Below, in pieces: positions 20,801 through 34,700 of a stretch of DNA of 64,000 bases. A program made the position numbers and the translations under genes. The stretch lies in assembly GCA_025526915.1 (NCBI GenBank), contig JAHLKH010000002.1, forward strand, positions 1 to 64,000. The letters are read 5' to 3'. The stretch is from Entophlyctis helioformis. Its lineage: Eukaryota > Chytridiomycota > Chytridiomycetes > Chytridiales > Chytriomycetaceae. How positions within the stretch are numbered: position 1 is the stretch's first letter; the number at the start of each line of letters is the position of its first letter. The notes under the pieces are model-generated. The model had not been told where the DNA came from and did not search any database. It saw only the letters and a program-made list of their open reading frames with translations.

Positions 20801-22300
20801 GTCGTTGACGGCAAAGACGCCATAGTCGATGTCGACACCGACGTAGCAGTTGGTCTGGCCGTACATGGTCTCGGGACGGAGCGTGGCAGCGACGAGGTAC
20901 AGCTTGCGGCCGCCGAGGGTCTCCTCAAACCACTTGGTGGACAGCTCATTGCCGACGGGCACGCCGTCCTTGACACGGTCGCGAGCCTCGACGGGCGTGG
21001 CATTGAGCAGGTCCAGACGCACCTGCAGCTTGACGCCCGTGTACTCCTTGACGCCGAGGCCCTCGCCCGAGGCTCTGTCGTGGTCCATGCAGGCCTGGCC
21101 GTCGACGGGCGAGTAGATGGTGTAGCGCTCGCCAAACTGCACCTTTGAGGGGATCATGGCGTGCAGACGGTTGAACTGCCAGCGGATAAACGAGTCGTAG
21201 TAGGGGTTGACGTCGGTGGTGATGAAGGAGCGGCGCCAGTCAATGTGCGCACCAAAGCGCTTGAGGTCCTGCGTGGCAAAGGGCGGGAAGTAGTACAGCC
21301 AGTGCTGCGGGTTCACAAAGTTCTTGATCTCCTCGTTGGGGATGCCCATGGAGCGCATGATCTGGAACTGGTACGTCAGGCCGGTGGCCTTTGCGGCGGC
21401 CTTGCCGTGCTTCTTCTTGATCTTGAGCGGGTCGTCGTTGGCATTGTCAGCGGTCAGGACCTCCTTGTCGGGCAGGGCGTTTTCCTGGTCGTCGTCTGGT
21501 TTTATACATAGTGGCGGGCAAGGAGTGGGGTGGGGGTGGATGCACAGGGGGCAACAATGAGCGTGAGCGACGGCCGTGGATGAAATGGCGAGGAGGCGAG
21601 GCGTGGAAGGAGGCGCACACAGATAGGCACACAGATACAGACAGATGGGCAGATGGACGCACCTTTGTAGCCGGCAAAGTCGGGGCCAAACATGGCCACC
21701 TCGTGCTTGAGCTTGTCGGCGCAGGCCTTGATGGGCATGCCCGTGACGTGGAAGCCAAAGGGGAACAGCGCACGCTTGCCCTTGAGGCGCTCGTAGCCCA
21801 CAGCAAACTCGGGCTTGGACAGCGAGAAGGCGTGGCCCATGTGCAGCATGCCGTTCATGTACGGGTACGGGAACGTGGCCATGTACTTGGGGTGCGCCAC
21901 GGCGTCGCCGTCGGCCGGGGCGTCTGCCTCGAACACCTTGGCGGCCTCCCAGCGGGCCTGGGCGGCCAGCTCGAGGTCGACGAGCACGTCACGCTTGGGG
22001 AACGCCTGCGGGACCAGGTCGTCGTCGTTGTGGTCGTTGCCGTGAGACAAGAGGCAGGAGGAGGCGTGAGACAAGAGGCAGGAGGCGTGAGACACTGGCG
22101 TGAGACACTCGGCAGGCAGGCAGGCAGGCAGGCAGACAGCGTCTAGCAAGCAAGGCAGCACCCACAGTGGCTCCAGTCACAGACAGAGCGAGGGCCAGCA
22201 AGAGCGCCAGCCAGCCCGTCGCCCACGCAGACGGCGACGGGAACGGCGACGGCGGCAGCCTACGAACCTTTTCTTCGGCAGCAGCAGCAGCGGGAGCCAT
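17824..22300 (-). CDS. CDC60: Leucyl-tRNA synthetase, cytosolic
   Basis: Five exons on the minus strand: 22300-22268, 22005-21663, 21495-20314, 19972-19794 and 19692-17824, about 1,203 residues after correction. It charges tRNA-Leu with leucine. Class I motifs are present: [11 protein letters not shown] (HIGH box) and [10 protein letters not shown] (KMSKS). So are the editing-domain region ([15 protein letters not shown]) and the eukaryotic C-terminal extension ([20 protein letters not shown] to TYRLL). The frame is broken at six points: 20407, 19972, 18527, 18409, 18313 and 18225. Restoring one homopolymer base at each gives conserved sequence (for example KINSPKDKK and [10 protein letters not shown]) and a correct final phase, so I do not call it a pseudogene. 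The C-terminal part contains a 48-bp coding minisatellite absent from known family members. The fatty acid synthase gene lies 443 bp upstream on the same strand. Confidence 0.9.
18117..18400. repeat. 48-bp coding minisatellite inside leucyl-tRNA synthetase
   Basis: Five tandem copies start at 18117, 18165, 18213, 18260 and 18308; a diverged sixth begins at 18355. Copies are 48 bp, except two of 47 bp (18213 and 18308) that lack one base of a homopolymer. On the coding strand one unit encodes [16 protein letters not shown]. Copies differ by only a few substitutions (for example GGGCCC/GGACCC). Confidence 0.9.
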
Positions 22301-22743
22301 GCTTGGGGGCGTGTGTGTGCAGAGGGGGCGGGGGCGGGAGCGGGAAAGGGTTGCGGGCAGGGGAGGGGCTGCGGGCAGAGAGGGCAGCAGAGAGGGCGGC
22401 AGACGGGGCAGCAGAGAGAGGCTGCGCAGAGAGGACAAGGGTCGAGAGGGAGCCACGGCGCTGCTGCGGGAGTGCGGGTGGTTGAGTGGTCGAGCGAGAG
22501 TGGTCCGTGTGCGGGCAAGCAGATCTGCGTCGCTTGCGTCGCTTGCGTCGCCTGGCGTGCACTTGCACCTTGACAGATTCCATTCGAGTTTCATTCGAGG
22601 TTCATTCGAGGTTCATTCGTGACTCGCGTGGCGTGGCCAGATGGATGAGGACGGTGCTGGTGCTGGTGCTGGTGCACACACACACACTCACACACACACA
22701 CACACACACACACTCACTCACACACAAGCCGATCGGTCGTGCC
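22301..22743. other. Intergenic region with simple repeats
   Basis: Separates the fatty acid synthase stop (22744) from the leucyl-tRNA synthetase start (22300). It contains GAGG/CAGAGAGG-rich sequence (22320-22450), three GGTTCATTCGA-like copies near 22580-22620, and a (GGTGCT)n/(CA)n microsatellite at 22650-22727. It is probably the synthetase promoter; no gene is seen. Confidence 0.6.
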
Positions 22744-25700
22744 TCACTCGGCCACGGCCATCGCAACCGCATACGACCCCGAGTGCGAGATCGTCACGCG
22801 CAGCCCCGTCACGCCCGCACTGCCGATGCGCCGCTTGGCCTCGCCGTGCAGCACAACGCGCGGCGGCCCTCCAGCAGCCGCATCGCGCACAATCTCAATC
22901 TCGGACAGCGGCGCTGCTGCCCCGCGTCCCCACACACTCGACGCTGCTGCTCCTGCTCCTGCTCCTCCAGTCGACGAGTCTGCCAGGCTCGACACCGCCT
23001 TGATCACAGCCTCCTTGGCCGCCCATCGTCCCGCAAAGCTGGCTGCAGGGTCGGCCGACGCGCGGCAGTACTCAATCTCGCCAACCGTAAAGTTGCGTGC
23101 AACAAACACGTCATTGTCCAGCGACATCTCCGAGATGAGCTGCACGTCGACGCCGAGTCCAGAGCCAGAGCCAGAGCCAGAGCCACTCGTGCCCGTCTTG
23201 GCTAGTCGCGTCGCAGTCTCCTCGACAAGTGCGCGCGTCACGTCCAGGTCGTGGCGCTGCTTGCCAAGCGCCGTGCGTCCAGAGAGCCCCGCCGCGTCGT
23301 TAAAGTTGTACGACCCCGTCTTCTTGTCGTACGCCGCGCGTGCGAGCGGGTTGAGGTACACCTTGCTCTGCTGCTCGTCCGTGTACGGCGCAGCTGCCTT
23401 GACCCGCACGAGCGGCGCCGTCGACGTGAGCATCTCGTGGAAGTAGCGGTACGACGCCACCTGACGCGTCTCGCGCTTTCTGGCGTAGCTCTCAAACACT
23501 CCCTCGTCCAGCGACCCAAACAGGTAGTCCGGGTGCACAACGAGCACCTCTGCGCCGGCCTGTCCGAACCCAAAGCTCTTGAGCACAACCGCCTTGATGC
23601 CGTCCGTCTGCACAGATCGGCTCGGGTACATGATGTACTTGAACTTGCGCAGCCGGTCCTCGACATTGTCCAGGTTGCGGTTGCCCGGCACAATGCCCGT
23701 CTCGAGCATCTGCAGCGCGCCGTTGAGCATCCACGCCGCCGCGGCTCCCTTGGGATGGCCAGTCAGGTGCTTCTGGAACACAGCCGGCAGGATGTTGCCC
23801 GCCGTGCGGCCGAGGTGCTGCAGCTGCTGGTTGAGCACAGACGACTCGTTGTAGTCGTTGGCCTTGGTGCCGGTGCCGTGGAACGACGCGACGCCAATGT
23901 CGTTGATCGTCAGGCCAAACGTCGCAAGGCCGGCGCGGAGCGGCGACACGTGCGGGTTGTTGCGCCACCAGTCGTGGCTCCACGTCGACAACGCGCTCTT
24001 TTCCTGGGATCCGCCGCGGCAACCACATCGTGTCAGCCAAGATTCACAGCAGACACATCCAAGTGCACTCCCCCATCACACTGCAACACACCTTTTGACG
24101 AGCCTCCTCGTCAATCATGGCAGTGCGCTGCTTCATAAACGCCTCCTTGGCATCCTTGCCGCCAAACTGGCCCGCACGCTCCATCTCGACCGCCTCGTCG
24201 ACAATCGCCTCGTACTCGTGCGCAACCCACATGCGAATGTACTCGCGCTCGCGCTTGAGCTTGCGCGCACGGTACTCAAAGTCAAGCATCGGGTACGTCG
24301 CCGGCGAGCCATCGCCCGCCATCGTGTGCGGCGCCTCGCGGGCCGTCGTCAGAATGCCCTGGCCAGGCGCAGGCACCGACCGCGAGTTCTTGTCCGTGGC
24401 CGTCGACGTCGACGCAACAATGCCGCGGATCGGCACGCCCATCTCGAGGGCAAGCGCGGCCGTCATGAGCACGGCCATGCCCGCACCCTGTGCCTCCATG
24501 AAGCCGCCGCGCGTGTCGGCTGCCGGACGGCACATCTCGCGCGGCTCGCGGCCCATGGCAAACTCGTCGTCGGCCGACGACGTGGCCTTCATGTTGGCAA
24601 ACTCGTACGAGCCCTCCTCCTGGAAGTCGTCGTAGCCGCCGCAAATGACGACGCGCGCCTTGCCCGACAGCAGCGTGTCCACCGCAATCTCGACCGACTC
24701 GGCCGCCGTCGCGCACGCGCCAACGGGCGTCTTGATCGGCCCAGACGACGAGAGCAGCAGCATGTTCACCCACGCGGGCATCGTGTTGATGAAGCTCTCC
24801 TGCAGAATGTCCTTGGACGACGGCATCTCCGCGTAGCGGCGGAAGATCTTGCGCAGCGCAATCATGCCGCCCATGCCGCCGCCCGACGTGTTGCCGACCT
24901 CGGACACGTGCACGTACTTGTAGAACTCGTACGGGTCCGTCACGCCAGACGACACGAGCGCCTCGACCGTCGCCACGAGCGAGTACAGCGTAATGGGGTC
25001 CACCTGCGCGACAATGTCGTCGGGGACACCGTAGCGCTGCGCGCTCCAGCCAGTCGGGATTTGGCCAGCAACCAGGCGGTCGAACCGCAGCGCCTTGGGC
25101 ACGTATACGCTGGCTCCCTTGGCGAGCGACACAAACCACTGGTCGTCGCGCTGCTCCACAATCGCGGCCGCGCCGTGGCGCAGGCGGAACGCCGCCGCCT
25201 CCTCTTTGCTGACCTCGATGGCCGCCATGTCGTCCGTGATGGCAACCTCCTGCATAAACGTCTTTTTCGCCGGGTCGTAGCCGTCAAAGAGCGCAGGCTC
25301 AATGAGACGGATGCCCGTGTGCTCGAGGATCTTGGACTCGTACTTGGCCTTGATCTCGTGGTCCTGCACGGGCTGCTTGGTCTCGACGTCGATCCAGCCA
25401 GAGTAGTTGGGCTGCTTGCCGAGCGGGCCGCGGTGGAACGAGATGTAGCCCATGACCCACGCAAGCTCGATCGCTCCCTCGAGCGAGAACTCGCCGTAGC
25501 TCTCCATCTCCCAGCGCGTGCGCGAGGAGCCGTACGGGCCAACCTCGCCAAAGCCCGTCACGACAATGACCTTGTCGAGGTCGAGCATGCCGCGCAGCTT
25601 GGCCGCCGTCGATCCAGCCACGCCGCCCGTTGCCGGCTTGGCCATGAGCTTGGGGAACTCAAACTTGATGTTGGCGCGCGGCGTGACCAGCAGGCTGTTG

Positions 25701-28700
25701 CCGTGCTTGGCGTTGGCTGCAGAGGCACCGCCAATGACTTGCTTGTCCAGCGCCGTCTCGCGGGCCACCGCGCGTCGGATCTCGGACGTCTCGAGCAGCT
25801 CGCGGCGGAGGTCGTACGTGATCTTGTTGAGCTCCGTCACAAACTGGAGGCCGCCGTTGAGGTCCGCCCAGATGGGCTCCGTGTACGACCGCTTGACCAC
25901 GGCCGGGTGCAGGAGACCCACCAGGTTGAACGCCATCTCGTGCGTCGAGAACGTGCGTGCACCGAGCGACTCGACGCCCTGCGCAACCATGTTGTTGGAC
26001 GACATGAGTCCCGTGCCGCGCGTCCAGCCAATGACGGCACCCACGATCGTGAGATAGCTGCCCCAGTGCTCCGAGTGGAAGCGGTTCATGAGCGTCTCGA
26101 GCGCAATCTTGGACTCGCCGTACAGACCGTCGCCGCCAAACGTGCCGTGGTTGGGCGACAGCGGCAGGAGCACCGTCGCCGGACGCGTGTTGTAGCCGAG
26201 CGTCTCCTTCTTGGCCTTGACATGGCCGAGCGTGCGCAGCAGGTTGGTGAGCATGATGCGGTGCGCCAGCTCGGAGCGGCTGTCGATGCCGTCAATCTCG
26301 CGGCCCTGCTCGGGAATGGCCGCAAACGGAATGATGGCGTCCAGGTCCCAGCCGAGCCCAGACTTGGGGTCCTTGTCGTAGATGTAGTCGACGAGCGCCT
26401 TGACGTCCTGGTGCGAGCCGCCGTTGAACGGCACCACGACCAGCCGCGAGCCCTTGGAGCCGTGGCACTCGTAGATGGACCGGTAGTACTCGGTCACCGT
26501 CTTCTGGAAGCGCGACGTCGTAATGACCACGTTGGCGCCGCCAGACAGCAGCGCCTTGAGCACCTCGACACCAATCGAGTCCTTTCCACAGCCCGTGATA
26601 AGCACGTTGCGGCCCTTGAACGTGATGCCGTCGCGCGCCATCTCGGCCAGCGCGTCCAGGTACACGTTCGACAGCGACGCGTCGGGCTCCCAGTGGGTCG
26701 GGTCGGCAGCCGTGCGGCGCTTGATGAACAGGAACGGCAGGTTGGCCTGGTCAAACTCGGGCTTGGGGATGTTGGCGCGAATCGCACCAAAGATGGCGTC
26801 CAGATCCGTCTTGAACTTGGCATCGTCGCCCGTGGCAGACTTGATGAGCGTGCGCAGTGCAGTAAACTGCTCAACAAGCGGCGCCGAGTCGGGCAGCTTG
26901 GTGAGCTTGCTGCCGGTGCGCATCTCCTGCACATAGTCCTTCATGTTGGACGCCGCGCGACGATCCTCGCGGTACACGAGCTCGCCGTTGCCCGAGATGA
27001 CCGTCACGGGCATCGTGGGGCGGTACGCCACTGCCCAATGTCCAATCCATCACAGAGCGCCATCGTGTGTCAGAGCCAATCCATGCAGCAGTACACAAAT
27101 CCATCCATCCATCCATCCAAGTCTACTCACGGTTCTTGTAGACAGGATCCGCATCGAGCGCCAGGCGGCAGTTGTCAATGAGCACACGGCCAAGCGACTT
27201 GGCACGGGCATAGTTTTCGCCCTTGCTCTCGTCGCACTGGTCAATGTAGTACTCCATAAACGCCACAACAGCCTCGGCATCGTCCGTGCGGTTCATGAGG
27301 TGGATGGCCTGGTTCATGAGGTCGCGGTCGACCGCCGTGATGCGGCCAAACACAAAGTCGTAGTACAGCTGCAGCGCGTCCTGGCGTGCCCAGTTCCAGT
27401 GCGAGTCAAACACTCGCGCCTTGCGCTTGTTGAACGCCGGCCGGATGCCGTCCGCGTACGCGTCGCCGTGCTCGGCCGCCCACAGATCCAGCTGGAGCTG
27501 CAGCGCCGCGCCGGCATCCTTGGACGCCTCGGCGAGCCGCGTGCCCTCGAGAATGTCGACATCGAGGAACTTGGCGTACAGCGACAGCTGCTGGCGCACC
27601 ATCTTGTTGAGCCGCTCCTTGAGGTCCACAAAGTCCTGGCTGTTGACCGTGACGCCGCCCGCAGCCGCAGCGCCAGATGCACCGCCCGACGACGATGCAG
27701 CACCGCCACCGAGCGAGATGCCGACCTTGGCCGCATACGAGGCAGCCGTCTTGTCGAGCCAGATGCGAGCGTCCGCCTCAGCACCAAGACGCGCAGCAGG
27801 CTCGTCCACGAGACCGTGCAGCAGGAGCGCCTCGATGCGCTTGGGTCCAAGACCGTGCACGCTCGTCAGGTGCGCCTTGACCTGGCCCATGCCAAAGCCG
27901 CCGGGCATCTTGCCCGACACGAGCTTGTTGACGAGCCCAGAGGCCGTCTTGCCAAGCGAGCCCGAGTGCGCGTTCTGCAGCGCAGACGCGACCTCGCCGA
28001 GCGGCAGCTCCTCGGACTTGTCGGCGAGCACATTGCCAAACTCGGCCGCCAGGTCGCCGAGGATCTCGTTTTGCAGCGTCGACTTGCCGCCCACGAGGTC
28101 CTTGATCGTCTTGGTCGGCGCAATGTCAGCCAGCGGCTTCTTGAGCTTGTGTGCAATGAGGACATAGAGCACCTCCTTGGCAGACACGGGCTCGTCAGCA
28201 ACCGGACCAGCAGCCGCAGCAGCAGCAGGGACGGCGACAGGCGCTGCCACAACAGCAGGAGCAGCAGCGACCACAGCAGGAGCCGCAACAGGAGCAGCCT
28301 GCGAATCGTCGCCGGCCGAGGGAGCATCCTCAAACTCGTAGTAAATGTCGCGGTGGTCCTTGTTGGTGCACAGCTGCACGCGACGCTGAGTCACGGCATC
28401 GTCGTACGCCTCGTACTTGATCTTGAGCGTGCGCACGGCCATGCCAACGAGCACAGGGCTGGGGCCGACCTCAATGAGACGCTCGACGAGGAAGTCGCGG
28501 AACAGCAGGTCCTGCGTCTCGATCCAGCGGACTGGGCTCGCAAACTGGTGCGCAAGGAGCTCAATCAGGAGCGTGTACGCACGGTGCTGCTGCACGGCAG
28601 GATCGGCGCCGTTGAGCGTGTCCCACTCGGCAAGCGTCTGCTGGATAAGGGCCGACGACGTGATGCTGAGCACGTACTCAAAGTACGAGCGCTCGATCGA

Positions 28701-31700
28701 GAACGGCCGCGCCGTGAGGTTGGGGATGTACTTGGCCGTCAGCCGGCCAACGTCGATGAAGCGCTCCTCGAGCTTCTGCTTGAGGATGTTGCGGAACGGC
28801 GTGATGCCGTTGCTCAGGAACGACGAGTGGAACGGCACGTCAATGCCGGGCAGCGGGATCGTGGCGGTGCCGCGCTGCTGCGCAAGGAGGCCGCCGGCTG
28901 CCGCCTGTGCATCGCGCGACTGGGCGACCATGTCCACGACAATCTCGTCGAGCAACGCCTCGATCTCGGCGATGCTCTTGGTGCGCGTGAGCTCGACAAA
29001 GTTGAGCGCAAGAGCCTTGAGACGGTTGAGCACGAGACGCAGCGTGTCGAGCACGACGAGCTCGCCCGCGACAACGTACTGCATGTTCTCGACGTTGAAG
29101 TTGACAATCTCAATGAGGCCCTTGGACACGCGCGCGATCGACGACACAATAAACTTGAGTCCAGCCTCGCCCATGGTGTTGGACACACGCAGCGGGTTGA
29201 CGGCGACCATGCCGTACTGCGACCGACCGAGCGCGTCACGCGGCACAGCGACTTGCATCGTCATGCCGCGGTAGAACGTCACGTCCATGATGTTCTCGAC
29301 CGTGAGCACCTCGCCAATCGACGCGAGCGCCGCATACTCGCCGAGCGAGTGGCCGGCAAAGGCCGCATCGCCCTGCACCAGGCCGTTGGACCGCATGTCC
29401 GAGAACGACGCAATCGCCGCGAGCGTCAGGGCAGGCTGTGTAAACTGCGTGGCGGACAGCAGGCCCTGCGGGTGCTTGAACGTAAACGACATGGTGTCCT
29501 CGGAAATGTCGGGGAAGATGGCAATCTGCTTGACCGCGCCAGTGGCAGCATCAACCGTGTCGTATGTCATGCCGCGGTAGTGGTCGCGGATCTTGGCACC
29601 CTTGAGGCCGCCAAAGAAGACCGTCTTGGCCTTGGGGTTGTCGCGCACAATCTCGATAATCGACACGCCGTACGTTTCGAGCATGTGCGCGTCGGCACGG
29701 TCCCAGATGCCGCGAGCGACCGGCGAGGACTTGTACAGCTCCATGCCCATGCCAACCTCCTGCGAGCCCTGGCCGGTGAAGATGTACGCCGTCGACGCCT
29801 GCTCCACCTGGGCGGTGCCGGCAAGCACAACCGTGCCGCGCTCATTGACCGTCTCGATCTTGATGAGCATCTTGCCGTTGCTCATGCCGACGTGCGACAG
29901 CTTGGTCTCGAGGAGATCGCCCGGCAGCACCATGTCCATGAACGACACGTTGTAGCCGCGCACACGCTGGGGCTGGTTGTCCGCAGCGTAAATCTCCACA
30001 AAGCGGCGCGTTGACGCACTCGTCCACATGCCGTGGGTAATGGTGCCTGCAAAGCAGCAGACATGCACAGAGTGTCAGGATCCATCCATCCATCCAACAC
30101 ACACACGCATGACCGCACAACAGACAACAGTCAAGATCGACGTACCAGGAAGCGACGCAAGGTCGGCAAAGTACTGGTTGACGTGGATGGGGTTCAGGTC
30201 GCCCGAGCTGAGCGCATAGCCAGAGTTGTTGGCCGGCGCACGCACGGTCGCAGGGAACTCGCTGGCATCCGGCAGCACAGAGTATCCACCGGCAGCAAAG
30301 TACACCTCCTGCTCAATGGGCGATCCGTTGCGGACAAGGTACTCCATGACCACATGGCCGTGGCAGTCCGTCGCAGCATAGTCGACGCGCGCCACCTCAA
30401 ACGTCTCGCGCGTCGTCTGCAGGAGCACCGAGCCCGTGCACGTGAGCTGCGAGAAGACGCGGTCGCTCTTGTAGCGCGCGACCGTGTCGAGCTGGAACAG
30501 CAACGTGACGCCCGGCTGGATGAGCGTCTCGCGCTTCTCGGGCAGGTCGGCAATCGGCGACCACTGCACCCACGGCTTGGACTCGAGCACCGCAATGTCC
30601 TTCTTGGACGCGAGCACCAGCCGCATCGTCTTCTCGGTCGTCTTGCGGAAGCAGTTCTCAAAGTCGGTAAAGACGCCGCGGAACAGGAACCGCGACGTGA
30701 CCTCGACCACGGGCACAAACTCGACCTGGTCGGCCGAAGCAGCAGCACCAGCAGAAGAAGCACCAGCGGCAGCCTTTTTGCCGCCCTTGCCCTTGCTCGC
30801 CTTGGTGGCGCCAGATGCAGCAACCGAAGCAGCGGAAACGGGAACAGCCTTGGAGAGCACGCCGCGCACCTCGACCGTCTTTCCAGACTCGCCAATGAGC
30901 ACCGACTGGATCGTCGCCTCGGTGCGGACCGTGTCGCCCGTGCGGATCATGTCGACACCCGTCTCGTTGAGCATGCGGAACTCGTTGGACAGGTGCACGA
31001 GCCGCAGCAGGTCGCCGTCAATCTCCTTGGGCTGCAGCGCCGTCACCAGCGAGCGCCAGCCCGCCACAATGGCAAAGTCCATGGGAGCCGTGAGGTGGCC
31101 GTCCTTGTCTGCCTTGACATGCAGCTCGGCCTCGTTGCCGATCTGGTGCACAAAGTCTGCAACGGCCTGCGGCTTGACGACGAGCGTCGACCGGAACGTC
31201 GCCTCGGGCGAGAGCGCAGCCTCGGCCTCGGTGATGCCCCACAGGCCAGCATAGAAGCGCTTGACGCGGTCGTTGCGGCCGTCCATGATCTCGTGGATGG
31301 CGTTGCGGCCCTGCGTCGGCACGTACGTGAAGCGGAACTCGAGGGGGATGTACTCTGCGTCGCGCTGCTCGTACAAAAACACGGAGATGACACCGTCCTC
31401 GTCGTTGCGGCGGATCGTGACGGCCGGGTGGCGCTTGGGGATCTGGCTGCCGACCTTGCGCTGGTCGTACACCGAGATGATGACCGGCTGGCGTTTGGCG
31501 TCGAGCCGCACAAACACCGTCTGTCCGGCACGCGGACGCAGGATGCGGCGGATGGGGTTGTCGACCAGCAGGCGGCCCTGCACAATCGAGCTGGAGGTCA
31601 GGAGCGCGCGCATCCACGTGTGCTGCGTGCCGGCCAGATGCTCGAAAAAGTCGTTGGCAGGCGGCAGGGCCGACGCCTCGGCAGGCAGCTCAAGCATGAC

Positions 31701-34700
31701 CTGGTGCTCATTGTTGCTGTTCGACTCGGACGACTTGACGGCGCTCATGTTGATCTGCGCAGGCGCAAGGCTGGGAGCGCCGAGATACTCGACCACGGGG
31801 ATGGCCGAGTCGTCGTCCTTGTAGTACGCCTTCTTGATGGCGTCAATCTGGCCCTTGTAGATGTTGCCCAGAATGTCCTTGACAGGCTCGTCGACCATGT
31901 TGGCATGGCGCACGGCGACGGGGCCCTGCAGGATGGCGACGCGCTGCGGGTCCTGGTCGACGATGGCGTCCACGTCCTCGGACTGCCACAGCGAGTCCTT
32001 CTTGAACCAAAACTCAAACTTGTCGTCAAAGATGGGCACAAACGGCACCGGCTTGCGGATGGGGATGCTCGCAATCGACAAAAAGTAGAACACGTCCTCC
32101 TGCGTCAGGATCTGCGTGGCGCAGTCCGGGAACGCCTCGACGAAGCCGGCGATAAAGGCGGCCGGCTCGTGGTCGAGCGTGGAGAACGACTGCAGCAGCG
32201 ACGGCGTCGGCGTGGTCGTGAACCGCTCTTCGACGCGACGCAGAAAGTCGCCCATGGTGTCGCGCAGGGTGGGGTCGATCCAGCGGCCCTGGTGGGCAAC
32301 GTACAGCAGCTCAAACAGGCGGTCAACAACCTCCTTGTACGTCATCTCGTGCAGGTCGCACGCGCGGCCGTCCGCCTTGCGTCCGAACCACGGCTTCTGG
32401 AAGTCGGCGTTGAGCTTCTCGATAATGTGCTGCTTGCGCTCGACAAGGGCAGCCAGACGCTTGGCAGGCGGCAGGCTGAAGATGACGTCGTCCATCTCCT
32501 TCCAGAAGAGCACGCCGCGGTTGGCGACCTTGTGGATAGGCTCGCCGAGCTCAGACTTGACCGTGATGATGCCGCCAAGCTCGCCCTTGTACGTCCGCTC
32601 CCACTGAGACTCATCCTCGATGCCTGGCGCCAATGCAGCCACACACAGTCCAGAGTTGGTGTCGTTGGCCAATCAGTCCAATAAGCAAGGCAACAGGCAA
32701 GGCCAGATGGCACACACTAACCCTTGCAGGCAACAATGAGCTCCTTGACGCCGCGAGACGCGAGGTTCTCCTTTGCGACCATGACACGCGATCCAAGAAG
32801 CACGCCATCAAACGGCATCGGTGCAAGGTCAAACTTGACGCTCCACTCGCCGGTGAGGTACGGGATCGTGTCCGAGTGGTCGCCGAATCCAGACCCGACA
32901 ACAAGCACAATGTTGTCGACGCGGCGGATGGCGGCATATGTCTCGATCATTGGCGCGTGGAAGTCCTCAAACGAGTGGTGGCCGCCGCCGCGACCGCCGG
33001 TCCACTGGAGCACAATGGCCATGTCAGGGTTGCTCTTGGCAATCGAAATGACGCGGCGGATCGTCTCGACGGATCCGGGCTTGAATGCTACGTAGCGGAG
33101 ACCGGCGGCAGCCAGGTTCTTGCAGACCTCGTCGGCAACGTCGAGCGAGGGGACGCCGGCGGCAATGCAGACGCCCTCCATGGGGATGCCCTCGCGGCGC
33201 ATGGCCATCGATGCCGGATACTGAAAGCCCCAGAGACGCGGGTTGAGGAAGAGGATGTTGAGGTTGATGCCCTCGCCGGCGGGGATGAGGTCCATGATCT
33301 TGTTGACGCGGTCGCGCAAGTGGTGCTCGGTGTGCTGACCGCCTCCGGCCAGCTCAACGTGATAGCCTGCGTTGATGATGGCCGAGACAAAGTGCTCGTT
33401 GGCCGTGCACGGCGTCATGCCGGCAACCATGATAGGCGGCTTGGCAATCAGACGCGAGAAGGGCGTGTCAATGTGCACCTCGTTGGTGGACGCGATGCGG
33501 ATCAGACGCGGCTGGTACTTTTGGGCCCAGTTGGGGGCGTGCTGGACGGTCGCCTGGTCAAAGTTGTACAGCGTCGACTTGTCGAGCAGCTCGGTGCCCG
33601 TAACGTCGTAGCTGCCGGCCAGGACGACGTGAACGCCCGAGCCCTCCTTGTTGCGGTAGGTGAGGCCGCCGATGCCCGACGCGCCGCCGGGACCAAAGTC
33701 GATAATGTGCGTGACCTTTTGGGTGGCAGCCTGTGTGGCCTTTTCCCATTGGACGGACTGGATGCAGATCTGGTCAACGAGCGACTGGGCGACATTGTCC
33801 GACTTGCGCACGTCCTCGCCCGTGTGGGTGTTGAAGATGGGGATGGCAAGCTGCTCGGCCGGGAAGACGAGGCTGTGGGTCTCAATGTCCTTGGCGACGA
33901 GCGCGGGCACGCTGGCGAGGTAGTTTGAGTGGAAGGGCACCATGACAGGCAGGAAGCGCGAGGCGAAGCGGATCTTGCGCTGCGAGAAGGGGATGCGCGA
34001 CTGGTCGACGCCGGGCTGGGCCTTGATCTTGCGCAGGGCGACGTTGAGGCCGTACAGCGACTGGGGCGATCCCGTGCAGATGACAGCGCGAGGGCCGTTG
34101 ATCAGCGCGAGGCTGATGTGGCGCTCGGCGGGCAGGAACGAGTTGGTGGCCTCGACCTGCTTCTTAACCTCGGCGAGCTGCAGGCCCGTGACGGCAAGCA
34201 TGGGTGTTGGCACGCCCTCGTTGTGCGAGAGCGAGTCCTGCAGGATGTTGGTGGCCGTGGTGGTCGAGGGCGACGCGGTCTGGGCACGCAGGCCGATCCA
34301 GAACAGCAGCGCGAGCGCCTTGAGCGTGTTGTCAATGAACTCTTGCTCGGTGTTGGACGCCGAGATGACCACCGACGACACGATGCCCTGGCTGTGGCCG
34401 GTGGTGCCTGTGGCATGGAGCGGCAGGGGATGCACGTATCAGCGATCAGTATGGCGGCGGCGTTCAGGTGCACAGAAACAAGCAGGGCTGTAAAAGGACT
34501 GGAGACTGCATGACAACATACCGACAAAGTGGTCGCGCATCTGGCCTGGAGTCAGGTCGAGGGTCTTGACCAGCACGTGGTACGCAACGAGCTGGGTGAG
34601 ACCGATGAGCGGCAGACTGAGGTGCGTGGCAAGGAGCGCCTCGGTCGACGGGCGGGTCTCGGGGTGGTCGAGCCAGCGCAGCACCTGGATGGGCGTGGCG